Assembly (NCBI GenBank): GCA_027886185.1
Contig: WOAB01000109.1
Span: forward strand, 8,908,501 to 8,972,500
DNA: 64,000 nt
Direction of reading: 5' to 3'
DNA from: Rheum nobile
Taxonomy: Eukaryota; Streptophyta; Magnoliopsida; Caryophyllales; Polygonaceae
Under the pieces are notes generated by a model. That model had not been told where the DNA came from. It made no database searches and worked only from the letters and a program-made list of their open reading frames with translations. The position numbers and the translations under genes are program-made. This document shows positions 45,458 to 58,564 of this stretch, one piece after another (the first letter of the stretch is position 1; every line of letters begins with the position of its first letter).

Positions 45458-48139
45458 TGTAATATCCCTTAATTTTTAGTAAGGATATTCGGGTAATTTT
45501 TCCCAACCTTCACTAATTAATTATTTCGCTTTCAGTGGAGTTTGGATTTTCTGAAATATCCATGATATCCGAAATAATTCCCTGAGTGGTATAAAATACA
45601 TTCAATGTATTTTCGAGACTTAGAATATTTGTTTGGATACAAACATATAATTTTCGGGGTTTAATACCCATAACAAAAACCAATTCTTCACGCAATGCCG
45701 AAAGCAGCTAGCCGAAAGCACTCCCGAAAGTGCGCGAAGTTGTCGCTGGCTCGAGCCCCGTGTTGGTCGGCTCTCCTGTAGCGTGGTCGGGGCTTCTCCT
45801 GGAGCTATATAAGGAGCTCGTTGGAGAAGCTGAAATGGGCACCGATCTGTCTCCCTCTCGTCTCTCCCCTGTTCCTCTCGTCTCCTCTGGTTCGCGCCTC
45901 AGCCCAACCCAGCCTTCCTCCTCTGTTGCGGCGTGGTGGTTGTGGTGGCTGAGATCGCCGACGACGAGAACCTCCCGGCGTCGAGGCGGCAGAAGCCCAG
46001 CTCGTCCCTCGTCTGACGTCGCCAGCCGCCGAGCTCCCCTGTTCGCGTCGCCCTCCGCTCCTCTGTTTCGAGTTTCTCCCGCCGGCAAGCCTGGTGTGGT
46101 GCTCCATCATTGAGCTGTGGCTAGCCGATTGGTGGTGCTCCTCCTCCCCGCCGCCTCTGCTCCTTCCCGGCGTGTCCATGATGGAAGCCGAGCTCCCTGT
46201 TGTTGTTGTGCTGTTGAAGGAGAAAGGTTGAAGGAGGAGGAATAGTAGAGTGGGCCCCGTGTTGAATTGTTTCGTGATGGGCCGATTAGCCCATTAAGCC
46301 TCCAGTCCAAATTCAACCCGAAATTATTCGAGCGATATAATTTCGATTCCCTTTCGTCCGTATTTTTTTTAAGGAAAATTTAATAAATTATTTTATGATT
46401 TAATATCATAGAAATTTATTCAATATAAATTCTTAAATTCGTCCAGTCAAATTAATTGATAGATATTAATTTGTCAGTTAGAATGTGATCTGTTGGGTCG
46501 CGTGTGGACTCGTACTCTGGTAGGAATATTCTGAAGCTTAAGCCATATCCTCGGAAAGGATATTTTCGGTAGTCGTCTCGTCCAGATTCATCGCCGAATC
46601 TATTCCAGGCAAGTGGCGGTTCGCTCTTGCTCATCGTTCCATATTTACATTAATTATCAGTAGTTTATCTGAGTAATTAATTTGGAATGATTACTGTGTT
46701 TGTCTGGAAAAAGGTTTTATAAACGGTTTTGGAAAATCATATAATAGGTTGTATATCTGTTAGAACGACGCTATTATCTGTGATCGCCTTCCGGGCATTT
46801 ATGTGGATTTATCATGTCCTGTGGTTGTGTTGTAACTGTAAGTTAGCACAAGTATTTGTAGGAACGCCTGGATCCTGAGAGTTCCATGCGCGTTCCTTTA
46901 TAACTGTAAGGGTGATGAAGACCCAACGATTGTTGAAGTTTGAACTCAGTGAGGTTCATTCTTTTAAAGGGCGAGCAAGACCCTGCGATAGTAGAAGTTT
47001 GGACTCTGTGAGGTTCATTCTTTCGATGTAGATTCAGAGGTTTGGACTCGGTGAGGTTCATTCCTTAGATATGGGTCTTGCGTGATAGGGATATATATTA
47101 AAAGCTTTTAATGTGTTAATCGTTTTGGAATTAAATAAGATAAGGTGCCCGAGAGCACTTAATTAATATACCTTTGGCGAGTAGTGCAACTAAGTAAATA
47201 GTGCAGCTAGGAAAGCTCGTCTTGACTTTTGATCAGAGTACGTTCTCTTTCCAATCTGGATTCGCTGTAAGCGATGAGGTTGGTCGTGAACCGAAACATC
47301 TTAGTCAGTTTTTAAATCATCGTTATGTGGTTCTGTAAGATCCAGACTTGAATGTAGTACGTTCTCCTTCCGATCTGGATTCACTGTAAGCGGTGAGGTT
47401 GGTTGTGAGCCGAAGCATCTCAGTCAGCTTTTAATCGATGTTGTTTGATTCTGTAAACATTCCAGATTAGTCATATTTCCTGAAAGACTCATTTCCTTTG
47501 GAGTCTTCTTTCAGGTCGATTTCTGTGAAGATTAAGTCTTCCAGAATCTTCTCTTGTGCATACCTCTTGTTGTTATTCCGTGAAAGTGTCGGGTTATGTA
47601 TTTACCCTTCGGTTATTATTCGAGGGACAATGATAGTAAACGGTTACGATCACTCGAACCACTCTGCTTTTTACCCTTGCTAGTCTATTCAAGTAGACTA
47701 ACCCACAACATTGTTCTCTGCATGTGGGCTGGTGTCATCCATTCGATTCGGCACATCAGATAGAGCGAAGATATGAGGAGACTAGATTGACTATGAAGAC
47801 GACGGTTGTTTTTGGATGTTTTAATAATTTCTTTTAATCAGGTTGAGATCCTTGGGCAGGTGATCATTACGATCAAAACCCTTTTTGTAATATCTTTTAA
47901 AAGACTTCCGCTGTACTTTGTTTAAACTCTGTATTTGTCCTAATCGGGATTGGGATGTAATCCCGGGACTAATGTTTCATTTGATTGATGTTTTGATTTG
48001 AATACTTTGATCATTATGTATCAATTGTATTTCCTAAATTGTATTTAAACCGGTAAAGCCTTGGGTGATCTTGGTAAGGAACACTGGGGTCACTGGCGGT
48101 AATACCTTTCCAAATGGGTTAAGATTTGGGGGTGTTACA
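45458..48139 (+). repeat. 3' LTR of the Tekay-like element
   Basis: Matches the 5' LTR end to end, four bases longer. TATA box at 45804-45813. It ends GTGTTACA, then TAACT. Confidence 0.9.
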
Positions 48140-48144
48140 TAACT

Positions 48145-48639
48145 TCTATGCTTGAACCAGGTATTGGATCAATTCAACTCTTCTGCTCCCCACCCCGTTC
48201 CCTAAACCCTACACCACACCCATCAACCCTTCATCTCCCTTTTGCTTTCGGTTTGAACGGCTGAGATGGAGAGGGAGCAGGGAGGGGTACAGGGAGAGGG
48301 AGCAGAAAATTTGGTTTGGTATTGGATAGACATTGTCTCAATATGCATGGCCAATCTACTATTTGTGGATATTTGTGGATCAATATGGTGCTTATGTATG
48401 AATATGTACTGGTCTTGTGGATATAATATTGATTTTGTGGATATAGTATTGATTTTATGGATTACCATATTTTTTATGAATTATTATGCAGCACCTTAAT
48501 AGACAAGTATTATGGATATAAAATTGAATATTTGAGCTAATTGTATGGGTTTGATCTTATTTTGATGGAATTTTATTGTTGTAAATGTGTAAGCAACTGG
48601 ACTGTGTAGAAGCATGTGGGAAAAGTTTTTTTTTTAAAA
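48145..48639. other. Unassigned sequence
   Basis: A C-rich stretch (48175-48240), a purine-rich GGAGAGGGAGCAGGGAGG run, then AT-rich ATTGATTTTGTGGATATA repeats (48415-48460). No gene is seen. Reads on from 38255-38297, as the pre-insertion site of the gypsy element. Confidence 0.3.
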
Positions 48640-48894
48640 AGACAAACAAATATGGCACTTTTTAAAGGAAAGCGCTAATAATTGAATCTAACACTCATAT
48701 CGCTTTTTAAAGAAAAGCACTAAGAGTTGAATCTATGCTCATAGCGCTTTTTTAAGAAAAGCGTTGAGAGTGAGTATGAAAAAAAAAAGACAAAACCATA
48801 GAGCTTTTTTATAGAAAAGCGTTATGCGTGTATTTTCTTATAGCGCTCTCAAAATAGCGCCATAAATCATTATTAACACAGACGCTTAGATAGC
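48640..48894. mobile_element. Subterminal-repeat fragment of a DNA transposon
   Basis: Four imperfect inverted words of the type AGCGCTTTTTTAAGAAAAGCG recur every 60-75 bp (48670, 48700, 48745, 48805). The pattern continues after the TRIM at 49397-49440 (ATAGCGGTTGGAAAACCG, AAAAACGCTATG). It resembles CACTA-type or Mutator-type subterminal repeats. The element ends are not found. Confidence 0.45.
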
Positions 48895-49396
48895 TGTTAA
48901 AATCTGTGGATCGGTTAGGGGAGAGGCGTGTACGTTCATACACAAGCTCACCATACAAGCCTATGGGGTTCCATCCTAAAATCAATTGGCAATAGAATGA
49001 GTAGTCCATGCTATTATATAGTGGTCTTGGTTTTTTTATATTTCCGATGTGAGATTCTCCCATCTTATCTTTCATACCCCCCTCAAGTGACAACTGGCCT
49101 GGCCTAGTTGACACTTGACATCATGTCTTAAGGCCGACAAGCCCGTTAGTGTCTTAAGGCCGACAAGCCCAATCAACCAGGAGTCCAAACCCATACCAAA
49201 CCGCTCTGATACCATGTTAAAGTCTGTGGACCGGTTAGGGGAGAGGCGTGTACGTCCATGCACAAGCTCACCATACAAGCCCATGTGGTTCCATCCTAAA
49301 ATCAATTGGCAATAGGAGGAGTAGTACATGCTATTATATAGTGGTCTTGGTTTCTTTATATTTCGGATGTGGGATTCTCCCATCTTATCTTCCACA
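48895..49396 (-). mobile_element. TRIM element (miniature LTR retrotransposon)
   Basis: Complete at 502 bp: LTRs 48895-49074 (180 bp) and 49215-49396 (182 bp) around 140 bp, flanked by ATAGC at 48890-48894 and 49397-49401. On the minus strand the LTR runs TGTGGAAGATAAGATGGG to CAGACTTTAACA, followed by a primer site TGGTATCAGAGCGG (49201-49214). A GAGGGGGGTA polypurine tract precedes the other LTR. The interior has a direct duplication of GTCTTAAGGCCGACAAGCCC. It is non-coding. No 5S-rRNA-like promoter is seen, so it is not Cassandra. Confidence 0.9.
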
Positions 49397-49454
49397 ATAG
49401 CGGTTGGAAAACCGTTATCCGAATCACAAAAAAAACGCTATGCCAAGATGATTT

Positions 49455-50240
49455 TGTACGAACTAAGATGAATTCTTCTATCATGTTCGAGCAGATAGTT
49501 TTGTGAAACCAATTAGTCTAATCAAAGATCATTGTAAAACTGAGATTTGTGTAATAGCATGCGAATTTCATACCACTTTAATCGAACACATGATGGAGAG
49601 TGATCGATTTGCGGACTAGCTATGATATCAAGTGAGATTTGGATGGTACAATTCTGATCCTTGGAAAGACTACTTGTTCATGGACACTGGTGTTATCCGA
49701 TCGAGATCCAACGAATTCGATCATCATATTTACATTAGTGTTGATGATTTAGAACGACACTACATAGAAACACCAGTGTTCATGAACAAGAAGTTTTCCA
49801 ACATCCGACCCAATATTCACTTTCCATCAAACCTTGCAAGTAGGCAATAGCTGATGATCAACTTCATGTAGTTTTGTTATCAAAACAAGATTACTTCGTT
49901 TAGTTAACTATTGATCATAGACAAGGCTATCATTAGGTGTCTTATATAAATTTACAATACCTGAAGAACAAGCTAACTCTAAGATTATTATTACCAAGAA
50001 TAAGTGAATAACCACCGTTGCAAGTAAAAAGAGTAGCTTTTTCTGCCCATTTACCGGACTTACAGAGATTACAGATCGAGTTAATCACCTAAATTAAGTA
50101 ATTAATTATGGGATAGAGTTTAATATGATATAGACTTGATTGATAATCATACCCTTACTTTCATATTAAGATATACTCCAACTATTCGGCATGTTGATGA
50201 AAATAAGGAGATACGAAATCTTAGGATGAGGCCAACTATT
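49455..50240 (+). repeat. Dispersed hairpin repeat, copy C
   Basis: An uninterrupted copy. The hairpin arms are 49663-49694 (CTTGTTCATGGACACTGGTG) and 49769-49799 (reverse complement CTTGTTCATGAACACTGGTG). The downstream CTGAAGAACAAGC, CACCGTTGCAAGTAAAAAGAG and GGAGATACGAAATCTTAGGA blocks match copy B. A 72-codon frame spanning the hairpin (49632-49850) is not conserved as a frame in the other copies. Confidence 0.7.
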
Positions 50241-50399
50241 ATGACTAAATTAGTTAATTCTCGTGTCAAGTACGGATTTTTATGTCATATATATTGCATC
50301 AAAAATATTAATAATTATTTAAAAATAGATCTAGATGATATTGATATTAAAATCAATTTCGGATCAGTAATTGTGTATCTCAATCATCCATATAATTGA

Positions 50400-51022
50400 G
50401 AAATTTGGGATTTGTATCAAATTAGGAAATTTGGGATTTGTAATCTTTGTGATTAACTTGTAATCTTTGTGCTTGAATTGTATTTAAATTAGGGGGAAAA
50501 TGAGTGAAAAGTTTAGGATAATAATCTTTAATTTATTATTAGATTTATTTTAAAAAATTGAAAAAATCAGAAAATAACATATTGCGGTTTTAATGAGGGA
50601 GTGCCATGTGGCGGTTTTAATGAGGGGGTGTCATGTGGTGTAATTAGGTTCTAGTTTAGTAGATATATAGTAGATTAGGAAATTTTGGATTTGTATATAA
50701 TTAGGTAATTTTGGATTTGTAATCTTTGTGCTTGATTTATATTTAAATTAGGAAAAAATGAGTGATAAGTTTAGGATAATAATCTTTGATTTATAATTAG
50801 ATTTATTTTAAAAAAAATGAAAAAGCATAAAATGACATGTGGCGGTTTTAATGATAGAGTATCATGTGACGGTTTTAATGAGAGAGTGTCATGTCGCATA
50901 ATTAAATTCTAGTTTAGTAGATATATAGTAGATTGTCTCAAATACGTAGATTACTTAAAAATATCATAATCGGATAACAAATACTCGATCAAGATTCTAG
51001 TTTAGTAGATATATAATAGATT
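50400..51022 (-). mobile_element. Tandem Helitron 5'-end fragments
   Basis: Three minus-strand copies of a Helitron-like 5' terminus (TCTACTATATATCTACTAAA, or TCTATTATATATCTACTAAA) end near 50675, 50933 and 51021. The same 20 bases form the 5' end of the Helitron at 63463. The first two lie in about 260-bp direct repeats sharing GTGGCGGTTTTAATGA and TTTGGATTTGTAATCTTTG. Confidence 0.6.
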
Positions 51023-51127
51023 GTCTTAAGTAATTGTTACTTTGTTTAGAGAATTGTATATCACCATATTCAAGCCTAGTGATCCAACTACTTTGTTTAG
51101 AGAATATCAAAAAAAAAATTGTTATGA

Positions 51128-52001
51128 TTTAGTCCACCTCTTTATCAAGAATCTAATTTTATTTTGAAAGTAAATAAGCTGAAAGCAAACTTGAACAAAT
51201 TCTTATTTATAAATAAAATTAAAATCACATAGAGTCACAATATTTTGATAATATAACTAGTATATAGTAATCAAGTTTTAAGATTATTTGTAAAAAGAAT
51301 TTTATATATTACCCCCAAATTAAACCGTTAAATTATATATGAAATAGATAAATTTGTATATGAAAAGACTAAATGCTAAAACTTAGAATATGATTCATGT
51401 CCAAAAATATGAAGAATTGAATATGGTAACGATACGTAGGCGAATTGAATGTGGAAACGTCACGTAAGATTTATGTCTTCCCTTTAGTATATATTTAGAT
51501 ATAGATAGATTTGTTTTTTTTCATTTACTGATAACATATATGATTATAACTACTCAACAAAAGAATTTAGTCCACCTCTTTATCTAGAATCTAATTTTAT
51601 TTTGAAAGTAAATAAGCTGAAAGCAAACTTGAACAAATTCTTATTTATAAATAAAATTAAAATCACATAGAGTCACAATATTTTGATAATATAACTAATA
51701 TATAGTAATCAAGTTTTAAGATTATTTGTAAAAAGAATTTTATATATTACCCCCAAATTAAACCGTTAAATTATACATGAAATAGATAAATTTGTATATG
51801 AAAAGACTAAATGCTAAAACTTAGAATATGATTCATGTCCAAAAATATGAAGAATTGAATATGGTGACGATACATAGGCGAATTGAATGTGGAAACGTCA
51901 CGTAAGATTTATGTCTTCCCTTTAGTATATATTTAGATATAGATAGATTTGTTTTTTTCATTTACCGATAACATATATGATTATAACTACTCAATAAAAG
52001 A
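51128..52001. repeat. 437-bp tandem duplication
   Basis: Units 51128-51564 and 51565-52001 are head to tail and differ at about eight positions (about 98% identical). They are AT-rich with no coding signal, and begin TTTAGTCCACCTCTTTATC. Confidence 0.9.
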
Positions 52002-53176
52002 ATCGGCCTAGTGATAACAATAAATATAGAGGTAAAATATTATATATGTTTCATTTACAAAAAAAAACGACTTATAATTTATATACATATCAGGCTTGCC
52101 TTGACACCAATTTTAAATATACATATAACTTTACTAATTCTAAACTGCAATCAACGTGTATATATATGCGAATGTTAATTGTATGTGCTTATATTGATAT
52201 TAATACAAAGTTATAACAACCTCTTAAATATGAATATTTGTTTTAATGTGTATCGTTACCTTATTTATGTTAATCTCGTAATGGTTCATTTAAAAATTTT
52301 GGATTTGCAAACAAAAAAAGATTTGATATTAAGATATTGATGTATAACTAATAAGATTTTTAAGAAATGGGTTGATATAATTTAATCGGGGTGGTAAGTT
52401 GAATAAAATGGGTTGATACAATTTTTAAAAATCCATAATTATATATTAATTATTTTATTATATGTTTGTTAGAGGTTGTTAAGATAATTTGTTTAGATAT
52501 TTGATGATAAATTAAAATTAAGTTAGATAAATTATAGAAGCATAAAAGATTAAAAAAGAAATATTATCATAAAATGACACATAAGATTTGTAGAGTCAGA
52601 ATCGTTCTAAGAGCTCAAAAGGAGAGATATTTAATATATAGTTATAGATAGATAGATAGATCATTAATCCAATAATGCAATATACTAATAAAGTTATAAT
52701 TAGCGGGTGATAATCGAATTAATTTTTATTTTTTTTATAGTAGGCAGGATTGTTATTGTAATAATATGGTTGTTCTAGATGATAATGTTCTTTTAAAAAA
52801 AAAAAAATAGACGATATCTTGATATGTATATATTGCTTTATTATGTTTTTTTGGTAGAAATTCTGTTTAATTTCCTAATATGCCACTGCAGGCTAATAAT
52901 TTAAAACCTCTTTCATATTAATATCTTGTATGAGGATATTTATTTCGACGATCATGGAACGCACGGATGAATTTGTGCCTGACCAATTTTAGTGTTATAG
53001 TTCTTGGTGATAATAATGCTAAGACTTATATTAGGAGTAATTGTTTACAAGATACAAGTAGTTGATCAAGTCTTGTGTACTACGGGTACATAAAATAACC
53101 AAAGTTGGTATTATATATGTCAAGTTTGGATTGGAGCACGAATAAAATTCATCATTTGAATATATTTATTTAAGTA
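52002..53176. other. AT-rich non-coding flank of the Helitron
   Basis: Contains GTAGGCAGGATTGTTATT (about 52741), also at 24297, and a GATA run near 52650. No gene is seen. Confidence 0.3.
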
Positions 53177-53187
53177 ATAGTATAATA

Positions 53188-53204
53188 CCCGTGCCTTGCA
53201 CGGG
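53188..53204 (-). terminator. Helitron 3' terminal hairpin
   Basis: CCCGTGC/GCACGGG, a perfect 7-bp stem with a 3-nt loop, about 10 nt from the inferred 3' end. Helitrons use such a hairpin as the rolling-circle stop signal. Confidence 0.7.
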
Positions 53205-53539
53205 ATTTTTTTATTTTATTGTACATTTGTAAAAATCGTATATTTTTATTATCGAATAATTATTGTTTTAATATATATTTGATTAGTTATTTAAATTAAA
53301 AATGATAAATTGACTAAACAAATTAAAGATATAAAAAAATTACATTATATAAAGAGAGACGAAACTCTCCATAACTTTATTAATCATAAAAACTGGTTAA
53401 GTAGTTTTACAAACAAGCATAGCCACACTCTTTTACATCAATACTTGTAAAACGATAAAACATAATAAAAAAGTTCATTTAACTCTAATACATGAAAATG
53501 ACACGCTAAACATAACAGATGACACGATGTTCAAAATTG

Positions 53540-56500
53540 CTACAAATTATCAAAAACTTCCTTGTATACCACATTGGTTGTAGTATTATATCTCTTCTTG
53601 TCTTTGTCGCAAATCAAGATCTTCAAACCTTTCTTGTTAGTCACCCTTGATGAAGTAATATAAAACTGACCATGACTGAAAACAGGGCGTGGAAGATACA
53701 AACCGACATTGGCAAGAGATTGGCCTTGGCTCTTGTTTATGGTCATAGCAAAACAGACACTCAAGGGAAATTGTCTTCGTTGAAACTTAAAAGGAAATGA
53801 AGTGTCTGACGGTGACATTATCATGCGAGGATTCAAAACCGTATGTCCAATATTGTTTCCTGAAATAATTCTCCCTTGTATGACATGACTGCCAAGCTGC
53901 GTGGTTATCAATCTCGTCCCGTTGCATAAACCTAAAGTCTGATCAATATTTCGAAGCAGCATAATAGGGACCCCAACCTTAAGTTTCAGTACATGATTCG
54001 GCAGACTAGAACATCTAACACTATTCAAGAAGTCAGACGAATAAATATTGGTATCACTATCTTTAACAGAACCTGTCTTGCACAAACTATCGGAACTGAG
54101 ATAGACCTTTTCATCACCAGGCAACGAAGACAATATATACTCATTAACTTTATCTACCTCTTCGTGTGTTGGAGCAAGAATTGCTCGTTCTTCAAAGTAT
54201 GCCGGAGCCAACTGATCTTCCATAAGAGAGGGATAAACATATTTGACAACTGCTGGAATCGGATCTAATTCATAATCCTTCACCAATAGTTCATCGGGAA
54301 TTTCAATTTGCGCTTCCCCTTCATTGTCAACACCTACAGTACCATCTCCGATGCTTAATACCCAAGCAGAAAATTTATTTGCCTCTTGGATCTCAGATTC
54401 AGATGTACCTTGTTGAATCCTCATGTTTCTTGGCAGAGTAAGAACTTTGCAATGATCCCACAAATAAGAGGAATTAATTGTGGCAAAAACAACATCTTGC
54501 CTGCTACCTTTTGAGATAACGGGTAGGATTTCCCTAAAGTCTCCACCAAATACTACAACTTTCCCTCCAAAAGGCTGTTCTAAACTAAGAGGATTTGTAG
54601 CCCGTAAAATATCTCGTAACGTCCTGTCTAAAGCTTCAAAACAGAACTTATTCGTCATGACAGCTTCATCCCAGATAATAAGTTTGGCGGAACATATCAA
54701 CTCAGAAATTTCCGTACCTGAACATATATGGCACGGAGAATCCTCATTAACTTGCAAAGGTATTTTAAACCTCGAATGAGCAGTTCTGCCGCCAGGTATT
54801 AGGAGAGCCGCATTTCCACTTGAAGCAACAGTAAGGACTATTTCATCTTTTGACCTTATAGCCGACGAAAGTGCCCTCCATATATAAGTTTTGCCCGTTC
54901 CACCATAACCATATAAGAAGAAGACACCCCGTTATTTGATATAACAACATTCATGATCTCATCATAAACGCCTTTCTGTTCCATTGTAAATCTAGAAAGT
55001 AATTGTGCATGCTCCTCGGCTAGAATTGTCGTGTCATATCGAAGTTCATCTTGTATAAGTTTGTTGACACCTTCAGAAATAAGACTTGAATCTACAGGAG
55101 GCATGGTTTTGTAGTGACTCAAACTACTACCATTCCGTTGTAATAACTTATCAATTTCGGCAAGAGCGTAGTTTTGTAGTTGCTCATCTGTTAGATGCAA
55201 ATCTGCATATATATAGCATGCACGTGTCATAACAATTAAATGAGTACAATATCTGCATGCAAGAGTAAATCAAATGCAGTTAACATTATGATCATGTAAA
55301 CATTAATACTGAAATGCATACCCTCAATTCGTAGAATTCTCCTCTGTTTATTGACAATATCATCTGCTAGAAGCCTCCATGTCTGTTCCCAAACAAACTC
55401 TGGCTTTGACATGCTATCAAACAACAAAAGAAATACATATAGACTCTTAATGTAGTGCGCTGATCCCCAAAAACTTGCTTCAGTTATCCCGTCTATGTAT
55501 TCTCTGTCATCATCTAACAACCCCAATGCATAGCAAGCTTCTTTAAATGTAGAATAAACTATACCCTCAACAGTCCGTAAATCTTCGTAGCATGTTGGTT
55601 CTTTAATATGATTCAACATAATTCTAAGATAGTACTTCTCGCCACTACCTGGAGGTACATGATAAATCCTTCCAACTGAACCACGTCTATTACATTTTTT
55701 CCAATGTTTAGATGAAGGTACCCAAACAAATTTCTCTAGAAATTCAGAATATGTCAAATCTTTACCTTCTGGAAACTTCTTATTAGACGCCATCCATTGG
55801 AGAAACATTGATTTTTCACTTTCATGATCATTTAAGACTGCATCAATAGGATCATCATCATCAAATAAAACGCTTTCCTCACCAGGAAGGTGAAAATTCA
55901 ACCGTTGAACAGCAGGAGTCCTGTAATGAATATCAAAGCCAAAAATCCTCCAAGCAGCTTCACACGCCGATATATAGCGGCAATTGTAGTAGTTTTTTAT
56001 TTCGTCCATGCCATCATCACCGAAATTGTTTGCATCAGACCTTGTTATTGCAACAGTAACGCGATCATGCCCTTTATTTATGTACTTGAACAGATACTTG
56101 ATAGAGTCCGATCGATTGCACCATTCAACGTTTATATGTGCATTGTACTTTAAGAGAAGAAATGCATTGTAAGGAACCACATACCGATTATCAAGGGGAA
56201 CTCCACTCTTTTCGATCGTTCTACCATCTTCACGCCTTCTATATACAGGGTATCCATCTTCATCAACAAACGTATGTTCAACAAATTGTTTTGGAAAGTA
56301 CTTTATACACTTTCCATCTGCCATACACGGAGACGATGTATTAGAAGCTCCGCATGGACCATGCATCATGAAATTTGTCACCGCCTTGTATAAATCAGCA
56401 TCCTCTGTTGGGTGTGGAATTTCAACCGAGATGACCTTATCAATATCTGTAGTGGTTGGCAACTTAGATTCCTTATCCAAAAACAACAAAATATGGGCAT

Positions 56501-57082
56501 GAGGCAAACCACACTTTTGGAATTCCATTGTGTAAATAACTGCACAACATCCAAATGACTTAATAAATACAAATTATCAAATATATTAAATTAAAGAATA
56601 AATTGAAACATATATAGACTATAAACTTCCGAGCTTTACAAATTTAAAAAAAAAGTGAAACAACAACTAAAGTAAGGAAAGTCGATAGAGACGTTACCCG
56701 AATTAACCTTGCCAAATATTTTTTTTACTTTGAAATCTTTTACCATGGACTCCAGTTTCATGTGGAAGACTCTACATATAATGTATGGACGATCCTCTGG
56801 ATGTAGACCCCTTTCTTCGCAAAACTTTACAATTTCAGGCCATTTTGAATTGCATGTGAATGTTATGAATAGATCGGGATAACCATGGTGTTTGCATATT
56901 TCTATGGACGATGAACATTTGATGTAATGTTCATCGTCCGATAAATCAATTGGAAAGGAAAGTCGAATGTAAAAATTGTTTGCGATACTTGGAAACCTAA
57001 AAAAATGGCTTTCCGATACAATATCTGTAAGAAAAAGCACCTCAGTGTCAATTGAGACATCATGCGGAATGTGATGCACCAT
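53540..57082 (-). pseudogene. Helitron Rep-helicase, three exons, one frameshift
   Basis: Exon A (57082-56698) holds the Helitron N-like domain (HHGYPDLFITFTCNSKWPEI) and ends at a GTAACG donor. Exon B (56539-55322) holds the HUH nuclease (MEFQKCGLPHAHILLFL, with the metal-binding HAH) and the tyrosine motif (IKYLFKYINKGHDR). Exon C (55202-53540) is the PIF1-type helicase: Walker A (GYGGTGKT near 54905), Walker B (LIIWDEA), FGGDFREILPV and TINKSQGQSL. The exon joins keep frame. Near 54930, between DEIMNVVISNNG and the Walker A segment, the frame shifts, separating nuclease from helicase. The N-terminal region before exon A is shorter than usual and its start is uncertain. Rep nicks and joins the ends while the helicase unwinds. 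Confidence 0.85.
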
Positions 57083-57169
57083 ACTGAATATTATAAAATG
57101 ATGATCCTGGAGAACTTAAGAATGTTGAACGTGATAGATGGATTACAACATATGGGGTACTTATAGAGT

Positions 57170-58265
57170 CCTGATTTATAATTTTGTCCATATTTTGAGA
57201 TAGTATAAAAATAACAATAGAATAGTATATCATAGAAAATCAATAAATCACCTTTATGACCTAAATTTACTTAAACAAAATTATGCATTCATCACGTTAG
57301 GAAATTTCTGATATCATCACATATATGAAAATTATAATGTTTCCATGTAATATAAATACTATATTCTGTAAGTATGATATATACATATAGGGAAATTCAT
57401 ATTAACTACAGCATACTTTGTTAATTTTAATTTATAAATATATTATGTACTTAACATATTTATTTTATAATAGGAATTACATGTGGATCTGGACTCGACA
57501 CTTAAGGAAAGAGCCCTAACCTAAACTGAAAGATCTAAAGGTATGTCTCATACACTAATATTAAGACTATGTTATATTGATCATTAAACTTTAAAATATT
57601 ACTGAATTTTTATCCACTGAATACATGAACTGTTATGTACTTAACATAGTGTGTGTGCTCGTTTGGTTAAATATTCATGTATTCCGTGTATTCATGAGTG
57701 TTAGAACTGCAGGGTTTGATTAAAAATCATGTATGCATGTATTAAGTATTATGTACTTGACATATAATCCTACTGATTTTCATGAGTGTTCATGAATACA
57801 TGAAGTGCATGAAGTGCTATGTCTACTGATTTGTAATTTTGTCCCTATTTTGAGATAGTGTAAAAATAACAATATAATAGTATATCATAGAAAATCAGTA
57901 AATCACCTTTATGAGCTAAATTTACTTAAACCAAATTCTGCATTCATCACGTTAGGAAATTTCTGATACCATCACATATATGAAAATTATAATGTTTTCA
58001 TTTAATATAAATACTATATTCTCTAAGTATGATATATACATATATGGAAATTCATAATAACTACAGCATACTTTGTTAATTTTAATTTATAAACTATTAT
58101 GTACTTAATATATTTATTTTCTAATAGAAATTACATGTGGATCTGGACTCGACACTTAAGAAAAGAGCCATAACCTAAACTGAAAGATCTAAGGGTATAT
58201 CTCGTACACTAATATTAAGACTATTTTTATTGATCATTAAACTTTAAAATATTATTGATTTTTTT
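57170..58265. repeat. Direct duplication inside the Helitron
   Basis: About 430 bp at 57170-57605 recurs at 57830-58262 (offset about 655). Shared blocks include TTTTGAGATAGTRTAAAAA and GGATCTGGACTCGACACTTA. The spacer between the copies, and the tail after the second, are rich in the palindromic word TGTATTCATGAATACA and the phrase GAAGTGCTATGTCTACTGAT. Confidence 0.75.
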
Positions 58266-58564
58266 ATTCCATGTATTCATGACTGTTCCAACTGAATACA
58301 TGAATACACTTCATGTATTCAGTGTTATGTACTTGACATATAATCCTACTAATTTTCATGAGTGTTCATGAATACATGAAGTGCTATGTCTACTAATTTT
58401 TGTTGTTGATCATGTGCACTATATATGAAGTGCATGAATACATGTAGTGCAGGATTATATAGTGCACATGAAGTGCTATGTGTACTGATTTTTTATTAAC
58501 ATGTGCTATGTCTACTGATTTTTTCATTACTGGTTTGTTCATGTATTCATGAATACACTTATAT
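58266..58564. repeat. CATGAATACATG-rich low-complexity stretch
   Basis: Repeated CATGTATTCATG, GAATACATGAAGTGC and GCTATGTCTACTGATTTT words. No coding is seen. Confidence 0.5.

Larger units (their letters stand above)
38298..48139 (+). mobile_element. Ty3/gypsy chromovirus (Tekay/Del-like), full length, coding-dead
   Basis: A 9.84-kb element with LTRs of 2,678 and 2,682 bp, flanked by TAACT at 38293-38297 and 48140-48144. Primer site TGGTATCAGAGC at 40980-40991; polypurine tract AAGGGGGAGG at 45445-45454. Order gag, protease, reverse transcriptase, RNase H, integrase, chromodomain-like tail. The ending (FHVSLLRKYV then a VRILE...VTWE pattern) is typical of Tekay. The internal region has lost sequence and gained stops throughout. 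LTR divergence is about 2% by eye. Confidence 0.9.

Noticed and set aside
48895..49396. Cassandra-type TRIM
   Set aside because: No 5S rRNA-like promoter block is visible in either LTR.
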